Shown here piece by piece: positions 25,635 to 35,687 of a stretch of DNA of 64,000 bases. The DNA comes from Vibrio splendidus. Lineage in GTDB: Bacteria; Pseudomonadota; Gammaproteobacteria; Enterobacterales; Vibrionaceae. The stretch covers positions 248,001 to 312,000 of the forward strand of contig NZ_MCUN01000054.1 in NCBI RefSeq assembly GCF_002873455.1, written 5' to 3'. Made by a program: the position numbers and the translations under genes. Numbering within the stretch: the first letter of the stretch is position 1; each line of letters starts with the position of its first letter. The notes under the pieces were generated by a model. The model made no database searches. It was not told where the DNA came from and saw only the letters and a program-made list of their open reading frames with translations.

Positions 25635-26366
25635 ATGGCAACTGTATCAATGCGCGATATGCTTAAAGCTGGTGTTCACTTCGGTCACCAAACTCGTTAC
25701 TGGAACCCAAAAATGAAGCCATTCATCTTTGGTGCTCGTAGCAAAGTTCATATCATCAACTTAGAAAAAACTGTACCAATGTTCAACGAAGCTCTAGCTG
25801 AAATTGCTAAAGTTGGCGAGAAGAAAGGTAAAGTTCTTTTTGTTGGTACTAAGCGTGCTGCATCTGAAGCTGTTAAAGAAGCTGCTATCAACAGCAACCA
25901 GTTTTACGTTAACAACCGCTGGTTAGGCGGTATGCTAACGAACTACAAAACTGTTCGTCAGTCTATCAAGCGTCTGAAAGAACTTGAAGCGCAAGCTCAA
26001 GACGGTACTTTCGACAAGCTTACTAAGAAAGAAGCTCTAATGCGTACTCGTGAAATGGAGAAGCTAGAGAAATCTCTTGGTGGTATCAAGAACATGGGCG
26101 GCCTTCCAGACGCTCTATTCGTTATCGATGCTGATCACGAACACATCGCAGTTAAAGAAGCAAACAACCTAGGTATCCCAGTTTACGCTGTAGTTGATAC
26201 TAACTCTAACCCAGACGGTGTTGATTTCGTTATCCCAGGTAACGATGATGCAATCCGTGCAGTACAGCTTTACCTAAACGCTGCTGCAGACGCGGTTAAA
26301 GAAGGTCGTAACAAAGATGTTGCTGCTGTAGCTGCTGAAAAAGACGGTTTTGTAGAAGCTGAATAA
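25635..26366 (+). CDS. rpsB: 30S ribosomal protein S2
   Basis: 243-residue ribosomal protein (MATVSMRDMLKAGVHFGHQT; LGGMLTNYKTVRQSIKRL). The correct ATG is 25635 with GAGG 8 bases before; the frame runs further up without support. Acidic C-terminal tail. Followed by tsf in the classic rpsB-tsf operon. Confidence 0.98.
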   Translation: MATVSMRDMLKAGVHFGHQTRYWNPKMKPFIFGARSKVHIINLEKTVPMFNEALAEIAKVGEKKGKVLFVGTKRAASEAVKEAAINSNQFYVNNRWLGGMLTNYKTVRQSIKRLKELEAQAQDGTFDKLTKKEALMRTREMEKLEKSLGGIKNMGGLPDALFVIDADHEHIAVKEANNLGIPVYAVVDTNSNPDGVDFVIPGNDDAIRAVQLYLNAAADAVKEGRNKDVAAVAAEKDGFVEAE

Positions 26367-26441
26367 TAGCGGCTCTGAGCCATATTTAGTTCATATTAAG
26401 CGGTCATAATCGATGGCTTAAGAACTGAATACAGTCAATAT

Positions 26442-26476
26442 CAGGGGCCAATTAATTAGGCCCCTGTTTTTTATCT
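26442..26476 (+). terminator. Intercistronic terminator rpsB-tsf
   Basis: CAGGGGCC / GGCCCCTG with a 9-base loop, then TTTTTT. It probably lets part of the transcripts continue into tsf. Confidence 0.88.
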
Positions 26477-26503
26477 TTTTTAGAATTTACTGAGGAATAG
26501 AGA

Positions 26504-27349
26504 ATGGCAACTGTAACTGCAGCTCTAGTTAAAGAACTTCGTGAACGCACAGCTGCGGGCATGATGGAATGTAAAAAAGCGCTTGTTGCTGCTGAAGGCG
26601 ACATCGAGCTAGCAATTGAAAACATGCGTAAATCTGGCGCAGCGAAAGCAGCTAAAAAAGCTGGTAACGTTGCTGCTGAAGGCACAATCATCATTAAAGA
26701 AGACGCTGGCGTTGCTGCTCTTCTTGAGGTGAACTGCCAAACTGATTTCGTAGCTAAAGATGCAGGTTTCCTTGCATTCGCTAACGAAGTTGCTGAAGCT
26801 GCTCTAGCTGAACGTCTAGACATCGTTGCACTTCAAGCTAAATTTGAAGACGCACGTATCGCTCTAGTAACTAAGATCGGTGAGAACATCAGCATCCGTC
26901 GTGTTGAGCTTGTTGAAGGTGTTGCACTAGCTTCTTACCGTCACGGCGAGAAAATCGGTGTTGTTGTTGCTGGTGAAGGCGAAGCTGAAACGCTTAAGCA
27001 CATCGCTATGCACGTTGCTGCTTCTAAGCCTGAGTACGTTAACCCAACTGACGTACCTGCAGACGTAGTAGAAAAAGAAAAAGCTGTTCAAGTTGAAATC
27101 GCTATGAACGAAGGCAAACCACAAGAGATCGCTGAGAAAATGGTTATCGGCCGTATGAAGAAATTCACGGGCGAAGTATCTCTTACTGGTCAAGCTTTCA
27201 TCATGGAACCTAAGAAAACTGTTGCTGACATTCTTAAAGAGAAAGGCGCATCAGTTACTAACTTCGTTCGTTTAGAAGTTGGTGAAGGTATCGAGAAAGC
27301 AGCTGAAATGAGCTTCGCAGACGAAGTTGCAGCGGTACAACAAGGTTAA
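26504..27349 (+). CDS. tsf: Elongation factor Ts
   Basis: Nucleotide exchange factor for EF-Tu. 281 residues; N-terminal VTAALVKELRERTAAGMMECKKAL and then the TDFVAKD core (NCQTDFVAKD). Highly expressed codon use. AGGAATAGAG precedes the ATG. Confidence 0.98.
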   Translation: MATVTAALVKELRERTAAGMMECKKALVAAEGDIELAIENMRKSGAAKAAKKAGNVAAEGTIIIKEDAGVAALLEVNCQTDFVAKDAGFLAFANEVAEAALAERLDIVALQAKFEDARIALVTKIGENISIRRVELVEGVALASYRHGEKIGVVVAGEGEAETLKHIAMHVAASKPEYVNPTDVPADVVEKEKAVQVEIAMNEGKPQEIAEKMVIGRMKKFTGEVSLTGQAFIMEPKKTVADILKEKGASVTNFVRLEVGEGIEKAAEMSFADEVAAVQQG

Positions 27350-27368
27350 TCCTTAGCGTATTGATTGA

Positions 27369-27400
27369 AAAAGACCGTGGCAAATGCTGCGGTCTTTTTA
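27369..27400 (+). terminator. Terminator after tsf
   Basis: AAAAGACCG / CGGTCTTTT around a small inner hairpin, then a T-run. pyrH starts 104 bases on. Confidence 0.85.
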
Positions 27401-27504
27401 TGAATAATGAATTATTTTCGGCTGTTAGCTGTTATGAATGCAAACTGAGCTCTTCAGTTTTTATCCATGACTGTTAATCATCAACTCTTTGGAAGGTAAA
27501 CTCC

Positions 27505-28236
27505 ATGACTACGAACCCTAAACCAGCATATCAACGTATTCTGTTAAAACTTAGCGGCGAAGCACTACAAGGCGAAGAAGGTTTTGGTATTGACGCGACG
27601 GTCCTTGATCGTATGGCTCAAGAAGTAAAAGAATTGGTTGAACTAGGTGTTCAAGTAGGTGTTGTTATCGGTGGCGGTAACCTTTTCCGTGGTGCAGGCC
27701 TTGCTGAAGCAGGTATGAACCGCGTTGTTGGTGACCACATGGGTATGCTAGCTACGGTAATGAACGGCCTTGCAATGCGTGACGCTCTGCACCGTGCTTA
27801 CGTAAATGCACGTGTAATGTCAGCTATCCCTCTTAAAGGTGTGTGTGACGACTACAACTGGGCAGATGCAATCAGCCAACTACGTCAAGGTCGTGTTGTG
27901 ATCTTCTCTGCTGGTACTGGTAACCCATTCTTCACTACAGATTCTGCTGCGTGTCTACGTGGTATCGAAATTGAAGCTGACGTAGTTCTAAAAGCGACAA
28001 AGGTAGATGGCGTATTTACTGCTGACCCAGTAGCAAACCCAGACGCAGAGCTGTATGATACGTTGTCTTACAACACGATTCTTGAAAAAGAACTTAAAGT
28101 GATGGATTTGGCTGCATTTACGCTAGCTCGTGATCACAAAATGCCAATCCGTGTATTTAACATGAATAAACCAGGCGCACTACGTCGCGTGGTTATGGGT
28201 GAAACTGAAGGTACATTAATCAGCGACGCTGACTAA
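27505..28236 (+). CDS. pyrH: UMP kinase
   Basis: Phosphorylates UMP to UDP, feeding RNA, DNA and sugar-nucleotide synthesis. 243 residues of the amino-acid kinase fold: KLSGEALQGEEGFGID, GGGNLFRG, DHMGMLATVMN, and VFTADPVANPDA. In the conserved tsf-pyrH-frr order. GGAAGG upstream of the ATG. Confidence 0.98.
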   Translation: MTTNPKPAYQRILLKLSGEALQGEEGFGIDATVLDRMAQEVKELVELGVQVGVVIGGGNLFRGAGLAEAGMNRVVGDHMGMLATVMNGLAMRDALHRAYVNARVMSAIPLKGVCDDYNWADAISQLRQGRVVIFSAGTGNPFFTTDSAACLRGIEIEADVVLKATKVDGVFTADPVANPDAELYDTLSYNTILEKELKVMDLAAFTLARDHKMPIRVFNMNKPGALRRVVMGETEGTLISDAD

Positions 28237-28334
28237 TTTTTCGGGCTTACTGAGGTGTGATGCTTTGGTAAGCTTATCCTTATCACTCCAAATAAAAAGC
28301 TTTCTTGAAGAAAGAACATAATCAAGGTGAAATT

Positions 28335-28892
28335 GTGATTAACGAAATCAAAAAAGACGCTCAAGAGCGTATGGATAAAAGTGTAGATGCACTTAAAAAT
28401 AGCCTGCAAAAGATTCGTACAGGCCGTGCTCACCCAAGCTTACTGTCTGGCCTTACTGTAGAGTACTACGGTGCACCAACGCCTTTGGCTCAAGTTGCTA
28501 ACGTTATTGCAGAAGATGCACGTACACTAGCAATTACAGTGTTTGATAAAACACTAACGCCTCTAGTTGAAAAGGCAATCCTGACATCTGACTTAGGCCT
28601 AAACCCTATGTCTGCTGGCACGGTTATTCGTGTACCACTTCCAGCGTTAACGGAAGAGCGTCGTAAAGACCTAGTTAAAATCGTTCGTGGTGAAGCTGAA
28701 GGTGGCCGTGTTGCTATCCGTAACATCCGTCGTGACGCGAATGGCGATCTAAAAGCACTTCTGAAAGACAAAGAAATCTCTGAAGATGAAGATCGTAAAG
28801 CACAAGACGAAATTCAAAAGCTAACTGACGCTGCGGTTAAGAACGTAGATGAAGTTCTAGCAATTAAAGAAAAAGAGTTGATGGAAGTTTAA
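28335..28892 (+). CDS. frr: Ribosome recycling factor
   Basis: Splits the post-termination ribosome together with EF-G. 185 residues, as in E. coli, from a GTG start at 28335 with AAGGTGA upstream. Features: IRTGRAHPSLLSGL, SDLGLNPMSAGT, ALLKDKEISEDEDR. The frame runs ten residues further up to an ATG at 28305, but that part is not conserved. Confidence 0.97.
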   Translation: MINEIKKDAQERMDKSVDALKNSLQKIRTGRAHPSLLSGLTVEYYGAPTPLAQVANVIAEDARTLAITVFDKTLTPLVEKAILTSDLGLNPMSAGTVIRVPLPALTEERRKDLVKIVRGEAEGGRVAIRNIRRDANGDLKALLKDKEISEDEDRKAQDEIQKLTDAAVKNVDEVLAIKEKELMEV

Positions 28893-28916
28893 CTTTCCAT
28901 AATCTTTTCTTTCCGG

Positions 28917-28949
28917 AAAAACGCTGTACTCACGGTTCAGCGTTTTTTT
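28917..28949 (+). terminator. Terminator after frr
   Basis: AAAAACGCTG / CAGCGTTTTT with an 11-base loop, T-run. Confidence 0.85.
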
Positions 28950-28990
28950 ATGCTACTCTGTCCGACTATTAGAATTTGATTCACTCTTTT

Positions 28991-29743
28991 ATGCATAATT
29001 CTCAAGCGTTCACAGACTCTCTTCCTAAACACATCGCTATCATTATGGATGGTAATGGCCGCTGGGCAAAAGCTCAGGGCAAGCCTCGCGTCTTTGGTCA
29101 TAAAAACGGTGTTCAAGCCGTTCGTAAAACCATCTCTTCATCTGCCAGACTTGGCATTAAGGCCGTTACACTTTTTGCGTTTAGTAGCGAGAACTGGCGT
29201 CGTCCCGAAGAAGAGGTTGGTATCTTGATGGAACTGTTTATTTCAGTGCTATCGAGTGAAGTAAAAAAACTTCATAAAAATAATCTACAACTGCGTGTTA
29301 TTGGTGATAAAAGTCGTTTCAATGATCGACTACAAAAGAAGATAGAAGAAGCAGAAGCTTTGACTAGCACCAATACGGGTATGGTTATTAATATTGCGGC
29401 CAACTATGGCGGCAAGTGGGATATCCAACAGGCAATGACCTCAATTGCTCAACAGGTAAAGTCTGGCGATATTAATGTAGACGACATTGATGAAGCTATG
29501 ATTACACAGCACCTGACTATGGCAGATATTCCTGAAGTTGATCTACTTATCCGCACCAGTGGTGAATGCCGAATTAGTAACTTTATGCTTTGGCAGTTGG
29601 CTTACGCTGAAATGTATTTCACTGAACAATTCTGGCCAGACTTTAATGAAGACAGCTTAGTCGAAGCTGTGACTTGGTTTGTAAACCGCGAGCGTCGTTT
29701 TGGATGCACAGGTGAGCAAATTAAAGCTCTGATGGACAGTTAA
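28991..29743 (+). CDS. uppS: Undecaprenyl diphosphate synthase (di-trans,poly-cis)
   Basis: Extends farnesyl diphosphate with isopentenyl units into the C55 lipid carrier for peptidoglycan and O-antigen. 250 residues from ATG 28991; the substrate-binding Asp is Asp20 in IIMDGNGRWAK; further matches FAFSSENWRRP and RTSGECRISNFMLWQLAYAE. No good ribosome site is visible. A TTG at 28976 in the same frame is the alternative. cdsA follows after 15 bases. Confidence 0.97.
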   Translation: MHNSQAFTDSLPKHIAIIMDGNGRWAKAQGKPRVFGHKNGVQAVRKTISSSARLGIKAVTLFAFSSENWRRPEEEVGILMELFISVLSSEVKKLHKNNLQLRVIGDKSRFNDRLQKKIEEAEALTSTNTGMVINIAANYGGKWDIQQAMTSIAQQVKSGDINVDDIDEAMITQHLTMADIPEVDLLIRTSGECRISNFMLWQLAYAEMYFTEQFWPDFNEDSLVEAVTWFVNRERRFGCTGEQIKALMDS

Positions 29744-29758
29744 TAAGGATTTTTTGGT

Positions 29759-30601
29759 TTGAAACAACGAATTATTACGGCGTTGATTTTAGCTCCCCTA
29801 GTTATTCTAGGTATTTTCGAGTTATCACTTCCCACGTTTATTCTTTCATTAGCGGTAATTTCGCTACTGGGCTTTTGGGAGTGGACTCAGTTTGTTGAAA
29901 GCAAATCGCGTTATTTAGCACTAATTCCAACGGTTGTAGTCAGTGCTGCAAGTTTTGCTTTTATCCCTTTTGATGCATTTAGCCTTAATCACTTATCTAG
30001 CGCTCACTACACCATTCTAACGATTGGCTCTATTTGGTGGGTAATCGCGAGTGGTATGGCGGTGACTTATCCTAAGTCTATGCCTGCATGGAAAGATTCC
30101 TCTCTCCTCCGTCACGCGTTTGGCGTGCTGACTCTGCTACCATTCTTCTGGAGTGTGGTTATCCTGCGTGCTAACGGTATCGATGTTGATCCTTATCACG
30201 GTGCAAAATTGGTAATGTTTGTTTGTTTGCTCGTTTGGGCAGCTGACAGCGGTGCTTATTTTTCAGGAAAGAGTTTTGGTAAGCGTAAAATGGCACCAGC
30301 GGTAAGCCCGAATAAGACGATTGAAGGTCTTATTGGTGGCATTATTACAGCGGTGATCATAGCTTGGATTTTTGCTGACTTGTTTGATATCCAATTCTCA
30401 AGTCCTCTTCACATGATTGTTATTACCCTTGTGACGGTTGTTATTTCTGTTCTTGGCGACCTTGTTGAAAGCATGTTTAAGCGTGTTTCTGGGGTGAAAG
30501 ACAGCAGTAATCTGATTCCTGGTCATGGAGGTATACTTGATAGAATAGATAGCTTAACGGCTGCATTCCCTGTCTTTGCTCTTCTTTATTTAGCATTCTA
30601 A
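29759..30601 (+). CDS. cdsA: Phosphatidate cytidylyltransferase
   Basis: Makes CDP-diacylglycerol from phosphatidate and CTP, the precursor of all phospholipids; inner membrane. 280 residues with several helices and the C-terminal signature FKRVSGVKDSSNLIPGHGG ... LDRIDSL. The start is a TTG with AAGGA 9 bases before. Confidence 0.96.
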   Translation: MKQRIITALILAPLVILGIFELSLPTFILSLAVISLLGFWEWTQFVESKSRYLALIPTVVVSAASFAFIPFDAFSLNHLSSAHYTILTIGSIWWVIASGMAVTYPKSMPAWKDSSLLRHAFGVLTLLPFFWSVVILRANGIDVDPYHGAKLVMFVCLLVWAADSGAYFSGKSFGKRKMAPAVSPNKTIEGLIGGIITAVIIAWIFADLFDIQFSSPLHMIVITLVTVVISVLGDLVESMFKRVSGVKDSSNLIPGHGGILDRIDSLTAAFPVFALLYLAF

Positions 30602-30603
30602 TA

Positions 30604-30630
30604 AAAAGGGCAGTGATTCTGCCCTTTATT
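30604..30630 (+). terminator. Hairpin between cdsA and dxr
   Basis: AAAGGGCAG / CTGCCCTTT, 5-base loop, then ATTT: a weak terminator. dxr begins within 30 bases. Confidence 0.65.
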
Positions 30631-30651
30631 TCATTTCTACGGTCATATGTG

Positions 30652-31860
30652 ATGCGAAATCTAACTATTCTTGGCGCTACCGGCTCAATTGGTGCAAGTA
30701 CACTAAAAGTCGTTGAACAAAACTCAGATCTCTATTCGGTCTTGGCACTGGCTGCTGGCTCGAATGTTGAAAAGATGCTGGCGTTAGTTGAAATGTGGCA
30801 ACCAAGCTATGTTGCTATGGCTTGCCCTGATGCAGCATCTCAGCTGACCGATGTGTTATCTGTGAAATACCCAAATATCAAAGTTCTTTCAGGTTCTGAG
30901 GGCATGTGTCAGATTGCTTCTTTAGATGAAGTGGACACGGTAATGGCTGCGATTGTAGGAGCGGCAGGTTTACTTCCTACAATGGCTGCGGTTAAGGCTG
31001 GTAAGCGCATCTTGCTTGCTAATAAAGAAGCCTTGGTGATGTCTGGGCAACTGTTTATCGATGCCGTGGAAAAGTACGGTGCTGAACTACTTCCTGTAGA
31101 CAGTGAGCATAATGCTATCTTCCAATGCCTACCGAAAAATGTACAAACCCATCTAGGTCGTTGCAATCTGGAAGAGAACGGTATCAACCATATTCTCTTG
31201 ACTGGTTCTGGTGGCCCTTTCCGCTACACGGATGTTGCAGAGTTAGAATCGGTAACACCGGCTCGCGCTATTGCACACCCTAACTGGTCTATGGGCCCTA
31301 AGATCTCTGTTGACTCTGCGACCATGATGAATAAAGGTCTTGAGTACATTGAAGCTAAGTGGCTATTTAATGCTTCTCAAGAACAGTTAAAAGTCATTAT
31401 TCATCCTCAGTCTGTGATTCATTCTATGGTCCAGTACAAGGATGGCTCGGTGCTTGCTCAAATGGGCGAACCCGATATGGCGACGCCAATCGCTTTGACG
31501 ATGTCTTACCCTGATCGTACAGAAGCTGGCGTTAAACCTCTGGATTTCACCAAAGTGGGCGAACTTACTTTTCTAGAACCCGATTTGAGCCGTTACCCAT
31601 GTTTAAGGTTGGCAATTGAAGCGTGCTACCTAGGGCAACATGCAACAACAGCAATTAATGCTGCCAATGAAATTGCAGTTGATGCTTTCTTGAATAATCG
31701 AGTTAAGTTTACCGATATTGCTGTCATTAACGAGCATGTTATGAGCAAAGTATGTGAACAATATAGCTCTGAGGGCTTAGATAGCTTGGAAAGCCTGCTT
31801 GAGCTAGATAATATGTCTCGTCAAATAGCCATTCAATTTATTAAAGAGCAGCTAACATGA
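30652..31860 (+). CDS. dxr: 1-deoxy-D-xylulose 5-phosphate reductoisomerase
   Basis: First committed step of the MEP isoprenoid pathway, supplying the units that UppS extends. 402 residues from ATG 30652. NADPH site GATGSIGAST; metal and substrate site PVDSEHNAIFQCL; SGGPFR and HPNWSMGPKISVDSATMMNK. The stop overlaps the rseP start (ATGA at 31857). The order frr-uppS-cdsA-dxr-rseP differs from E. coli, where dxr precedes uppS. Confidence 0.97.
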   Translation: MRNLTILGATGSIGASTLKVVEQNSDLYSVLALAAGSNVEKMLALVEMWQPSYVAMACPDAASQLTDVLSVKYPNIKVLSGSEGMCQIASLDEVDTVMAAIVGAAGLLPTMAAVKAGKRILLANKEALVMSGQLFIDAVEKYGAELLPVDSEHNAIFQCLPKNVQTHLGRCNLEENGINHILLTGSGGPFRYTDVAELESVTPARAIAHPNWSMGPKISVDSATMMNKGLEYIEAKWLFNASQEQLKVIIHPQSVIHSMVQYKDGSVLAQMGEPDMATPIALTMSYPDRTEAGVKPLDFTKVGELTFLEPDLSRYPCLRLAIEACYLGQHATTAINAANEIAVDAFLNNRVKFTDIAVINEHVMSKVCEQYSSEGLDSLESLLELDNMSRQIAIQFIKEQLT

Positions 31861-33215
31861 GTGGAATTCTGTGGAACTTCGCATCTTTTATTGTAGCGCT
31901 TGGTATTCTGGTTGCTGTTCATGAATTTGGACACTTCTGGGTTGCTCGTCGTTGTGGTGTGAAAGTAGAAAAATTCTCGATTGGTTTTGGTAAATCAATC
32001 TGGAGTAAGATCGGCCGTGATGGTACTGAATACAGCTTGTCAGTGATTCCGCTGGGCGGCTACGTTAAGATGCTCGATGGGCGTGTTGACGACCTTTCTG
32101 AAGAAGAACAGCAATACGCTTTTGACAAGAAGCCATTGTGGAAACGCACGGCGATAGTGGGTGCAGGCCCAGCATTTAACTTTATCTTTGCAGTGTTTGC
32201 GTATTGGTTGGTTTTTTTGATCGGTGTGCCAGCGGTTAAACCGGTGATAGGTGAAGTGACCCCTCAATCTATTGTTGCACAAGCCGGAATTGAAACTGGA
32301 ATGGAACTTAAATCTATTTCAGGAATCAAAACCGCAGATTGGGAATCAGTTAATATGGGTTTGATATCACATATTGGTGATCAGTCCATGACCGTAACGG
32401 TTTCTTCTCAAGACGATATTGGTTTTGAGCAACAGATGACATTGGATATTTCAGACTGGTCGTTCAACCCAGAAACTGAGTCTGCAATGACAACGCTTGG
32501 TTTTAGACCGTATTCTCCAGAGATATCAACAGTGCTTGCTCAAGTCATTGATGATGGCGCTGCATACTCTGCGGGGCTAGAAGCCGGCGACAAAATTGTT
32601 GAGATTAATGGGCAGCCAATTGAACAGTGGCAGTCGGTTGTTGAGTTAATTCGCTCGAACCCGATGAAATCCATGAGCCTTATTGTACTTCGCAATGGTT
32701 CTGAGCAGTCGTTATCTATGACGCCCAAAAGTCGAGAGCTTTCTGATGGTTCTATAATCGGCTATGCGGGTATTGCTCCAGAAGTCGCAGAATGGCCAGA
32801 AGATTATCGCTTTGAGTTACAATTTGGTGTAATTGAGTCTGTAGGAAAAGCATTTGATAAAACAGGTCAAATTATTGGTTTGACGCTGACAATGCTCAAG
32901 AAGCTCATCGTTGGTGATGTCGGCTTAAACAACTTGAGTGGCCCGATTTCAATTGCTAAAGGTGCAGGTACAACCGCCGATTACGGTTTGGTTTACTTCT
33001 TAGGCTTTTTAGCTCTGATTAGTGTCAATTTGGGTATTATTAATTTGGTTCCGCTGCCTATGCTTGATGGCGGACATTTGCTCTTTTTCGCTATTGAGGC
33101 CATAACTCGTAAACCGGTTCCTGAAAAAATTCAGGAAATGGGATACAGAGTGGGAGGAGCAATCCTCTTCTCTTTGATGGCTCTGGCAATATTTAATGAT
33201 TTTACTCGTCTGTGA
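31857..33215 (+). CDS. rseP: Site-2 protease RseP
   Basis: Intramembrane zinc protease that cuts RseA after DegS, releasing sigma-E in the envelope stress response. 452 residues; zinc motif HEFGH (residues 22-26), two PDZ domains between the first and last membrane helices, and the second motif NLVPLPMLDGGHLLFF near the C-terminus. Overlaps dxr by four bases; bamA, a sigma-E-linked envelope gene, follows. Confidence 0.97.
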   Translation: MSGILWNFASFIVALGILVAVHEFGHFWVARRCGVKVEKFSIGFGKSIWSKIGRDGTEYSLSVIPLGGYVKMLDGRVDDLSEEEQQYAFDKKPLWKRTAIVGAGPAFNFIFAVFAYWLVFLIGVPAVKPVIGEVTPQSIVAQAGIETGMELKSISGIKTADWESVNMGLISHIGDQSMTVTVSSQDDIGFEQQMTLDISDWSFNPETESAMTTLGFRPYSPEISTVLAQVIDDGAAYSAGLEAGDKIVEINGQPIEQWQSVVELIRSNPMKSMSLIVLRNGSEQSLSMTPKSRELSDGSIIGYAGIAPEVAEWPEDYRFELQFGVIESVGKAFDKTGQIIGLTLTMLKKLIVGDVGLNNLSGPISIAKGAGTTADYGLVYFLGFLALISVNLGIINLVPLPMLDGGHLLFFAIEAITRKPVPEKIQEMGYRVGGAILFSLMALAIFNDFTRL

Positions 33216-33263
33216 ATGGTTTCTCACAGGCATTGGTAGTAGCAAGGAATAATTAGAATAAGT

Positions 33264-35669
33264 ATGGCGATTAAGCAAATTCTGTTCGCAAGTCTATTGG
33301 CCACTAGTGTGGCTGCGAACGGAGCACAAAACTTTGTAGTTCAAGATATCAAGATCGAAGGTTTACAGCGTGTTGCACTTGGTGCAGCTCTACTGAAAAT
33401 GCCAGTGCGTATTGGCGATGAAGTGGATGAAGGCGATGTATCTGAGATCATTCGTGCACTGTATGCTTCAGGTAACTTTGAGGATGTTAAGGTCCTTCGC
33501 GATGAAGGTGTTTTAGTTGTTCAAGTAAAAGAACGACCGACCATCGCAAGCATTTCATTCTCAGGGAACAAAGCGATCAAAGAAGAGCAACTTCAGCAGA
33601 ACCTAGATGCATCTGGTGTTCGTGAAGGTGAAGCCCTTGACCGCACAACGCTGAGTAACATAGAGAAAGGCCTTGAAGATTTTTACTACAGTGTTGGTAA
33701 GTACAACGCGACAGTAAAAGCGGTTGTAACGCCTTTGCCACGTAACCGTTCTGACCTTAAGTTTGTATTTACTGAAGGCGTATCCGCTAAGATTCAACAA
33801 ATCAACTTTATCGGTAATGAAGTTTTCTCTGACGCTGATCTACTAAGCCGTTTCAACCTGAATGTTGATGTTGCATGGTGGAATTTCCTTGCGGATGAAA
33901 AATACCAGAAGCAAGTGCTAGCTGGCGATATTGAGGCGTTGAAATCGTACTATCTTGATCGTGGTTACCTTAAATTTAAGGTGGATTCTACACAAGTAGC
34001 GATCTCTCCAGATAAGAAAGGCGTTTACATCACGCTTGGTATTGATGAAGGCGAAGCCTACACCGTTAAAGATGTCGCATTTCGTGGTGAGCTGATTGGC
34101 CGTGAGGCTGATTTTGAAGCATTAGTACCATTTGAAGACGGCGATACGTACAACGGCTCTTCTGTGACGTCACTAGAAGAGGGTGTAAAACGTATTCTTG
34201 GTGAATCTGGTTATGCGTACCCACAAGTGCGTACTATTCCTGAATTTGACGATGAGACTAAAGAAGTGTCATTGGTTATTAATGTAGAAGCGGGCAGCCG
34301 TATCTACGTTCGTGATATTCGATTCACCGGCAATAACTCGACAAAAGATGAAGTATTACGTCGTGAAATGCGTCAAATGGAAGGCAGCTGGCTTAACTCT
34401 AAGTCAATTGATACCGGTAAGGGTCGTCTTAACCGTTTAGGTTTCTTTGAAACGGTTGATGTGCAAACGGTACGTGTTCCTGGCAGTGAAGACCAAGTTG
34501 ACTTGGTTTACAACGTTAAGGAAGCAAACTCAGGCAGCATCAACTTTGGTGTTGGTTACGGTACTGAATCAGGTGTCAGCTTCCAAGTTGGTTTGCAGCA
34601 AGATAACTTTGCGGGTTCAGGTAACCGTGTTGGCGTAAGTGCCATGATGAACGATTACCAAAAGAACGTGAGCTTAGACTATCGTGACCCATACTGGAAC
34701 CTTGATGGTGTGAGCTTAGGCGGTAAGATCTTCTACAACGAATTCGAAGCCTCTGAAGCGGATATTGTCGACTATACCAACCAAAGTTACGGTACCAGCC
34801 TAACATGGGGCTTTCCTATGGATGAGTTGAATCGTATCGAATTTGGTGTCGGTTACACGCATAACAAGATTGGTAATGTTCCTACGTATGTACAAGCTCA
34901 ACAGTTTGCGGAGAGTATCGATCAAGCTGGCGATGAAAACATCTTAACCGATGACTTCGATATCAATATTTCTTGGACTCGTAACAACCTTAACCGTGGT
35001 TTCTTCCCAACTGAGGGTAATCACCAACGTGCTTTCTATAAAATGACGGTACCTGGTTCTGACGTTAAATACTTTAAAGCACAGTACGATGTGAAACATT
35101 ACATCCCGCTGACCAAAAAGCATGAGTTTACACTATTGATGCGTGGCCGATTAGGCTATGGTAATGGTTATGGTCAAACGGATGGTAATGATAACTTGTT
35201 CCCATTCTACGAGAATTACTACGCAGGTGGCTTCACAACATTACGTGGTTTTGGCTCTAACTCAGCGGGTCCAAAAGCTGTTTACGAAAGTAGTGTAGGT
35301 AATAACCCAACTTATGATACAGCTACCGATGATTCGGTTGGTGGCAATGCTGTTGCATTGGCGAGCTTAGAGTTAATTGTACCTACGCCTTTTGCCTCTG
35401 ATGAAGCGCGCAGCCAGATTCGAACCAGTGTCTTCTTCGACATGGCAAGCGTGTGGGATACTGAGTTTGTTCATAGAGGTAAGCCGACTAATGGTGGGAA
35501 ATATTATTACGATTACTCTGATCCAACAAATTACCGTTCATCTTATGGTGCAGCCCTTCAATGGATGTCGCCGATGGGCCCATTAGTTTTCTCTCTAGCG
35601 AAACCCGTTAAAATTTACGAAGGTGATGATGAGGAATTCTTCACATTTACTATTGGTAGAACTTTCTAA
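33264..35669 (+). CDS. bamA: Outer-membrane protein assembly factor BamA
   Basis: Central Omp85 component of the BAM complex that folds and inserts beta-barrels into the outer membrane. 801 residues: signal peptide ending near NGA, five POTRA domains in about 24-420, then a 16-strand barrel. The lid-lock loop motif is RGFGSNSAGP, and the last strand ends in FTFTIGRTF with a terminal Phe. skp and rseP flank it, the usual arrangement. Confidence 0.97.
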   Translation: MAIKQILFASLLATSVAANGAQNFVVQDIKIEGLQRVALGAALLKMPVRIGDEVDEGDVSEIIRALYASGNFEDVKVLRDEGVLVVQVKERPTIASISFSGNKAIKEEQLQQNLDASGVREGEALDRTTLSNIEKGLEDFYYSVGKYNATVKAVVTPLPRNRSDLKFVFTEGVSAKIQQINFIGNEVFSDADLLSRFNLNVDVAWWNFLADEKYQKQVLAGDIEALKSYYLDRGYLKFKVDSTQVAISPDKKGVYITLGIDEGEAYTVKDVAFRGELIGREADFEALVPFEDGDTYNGSSVTSLEEGVKRILGESGYAYPQVRTIPEFDDETKEVSLVINVEAGSRIYVRDIRFTGNNSTKDEVLRREMRQMEGSWLNSKSIDTGKGRLNRLGFFETVDVQTVRVPGSEDQVDLVYNVKEANSGSINFGVGYGTESGVSFQVGLQQDNFAGSGNRVGVSAMMNDYQKNVSLDYRDPYWNLDGVSLGGKIFYNEFEASEADIVDYTNQSYGTSLTWGFPMDELNRIEFGVGYTHNKIGNVPTYVQAQQFAESIDQAGDENILTDDFDINISWTRNNLNRGFFPTEGNHQRAFYKMTVPGSDVKYFKAQYDVKHYIPLTKKHEFTLLMRGRLGYGNGYGQTDGNDNLFPFYENYYAGGFTTLRGFGSNSAGPKAVYESSVGNNPTYDTATDDSVGGNAVALASLELIVPTPFASDEARSQIRTSVFFDMASVWDTEFVHRGKPTNGGKYYYDYSDPTNYRSSYGAALQWMSPMGPLVFSLAKPVKIYEGDDEEFFTFTIGRTF

Positions 35670-35687
35670 TATTTAAAGGACAATATT

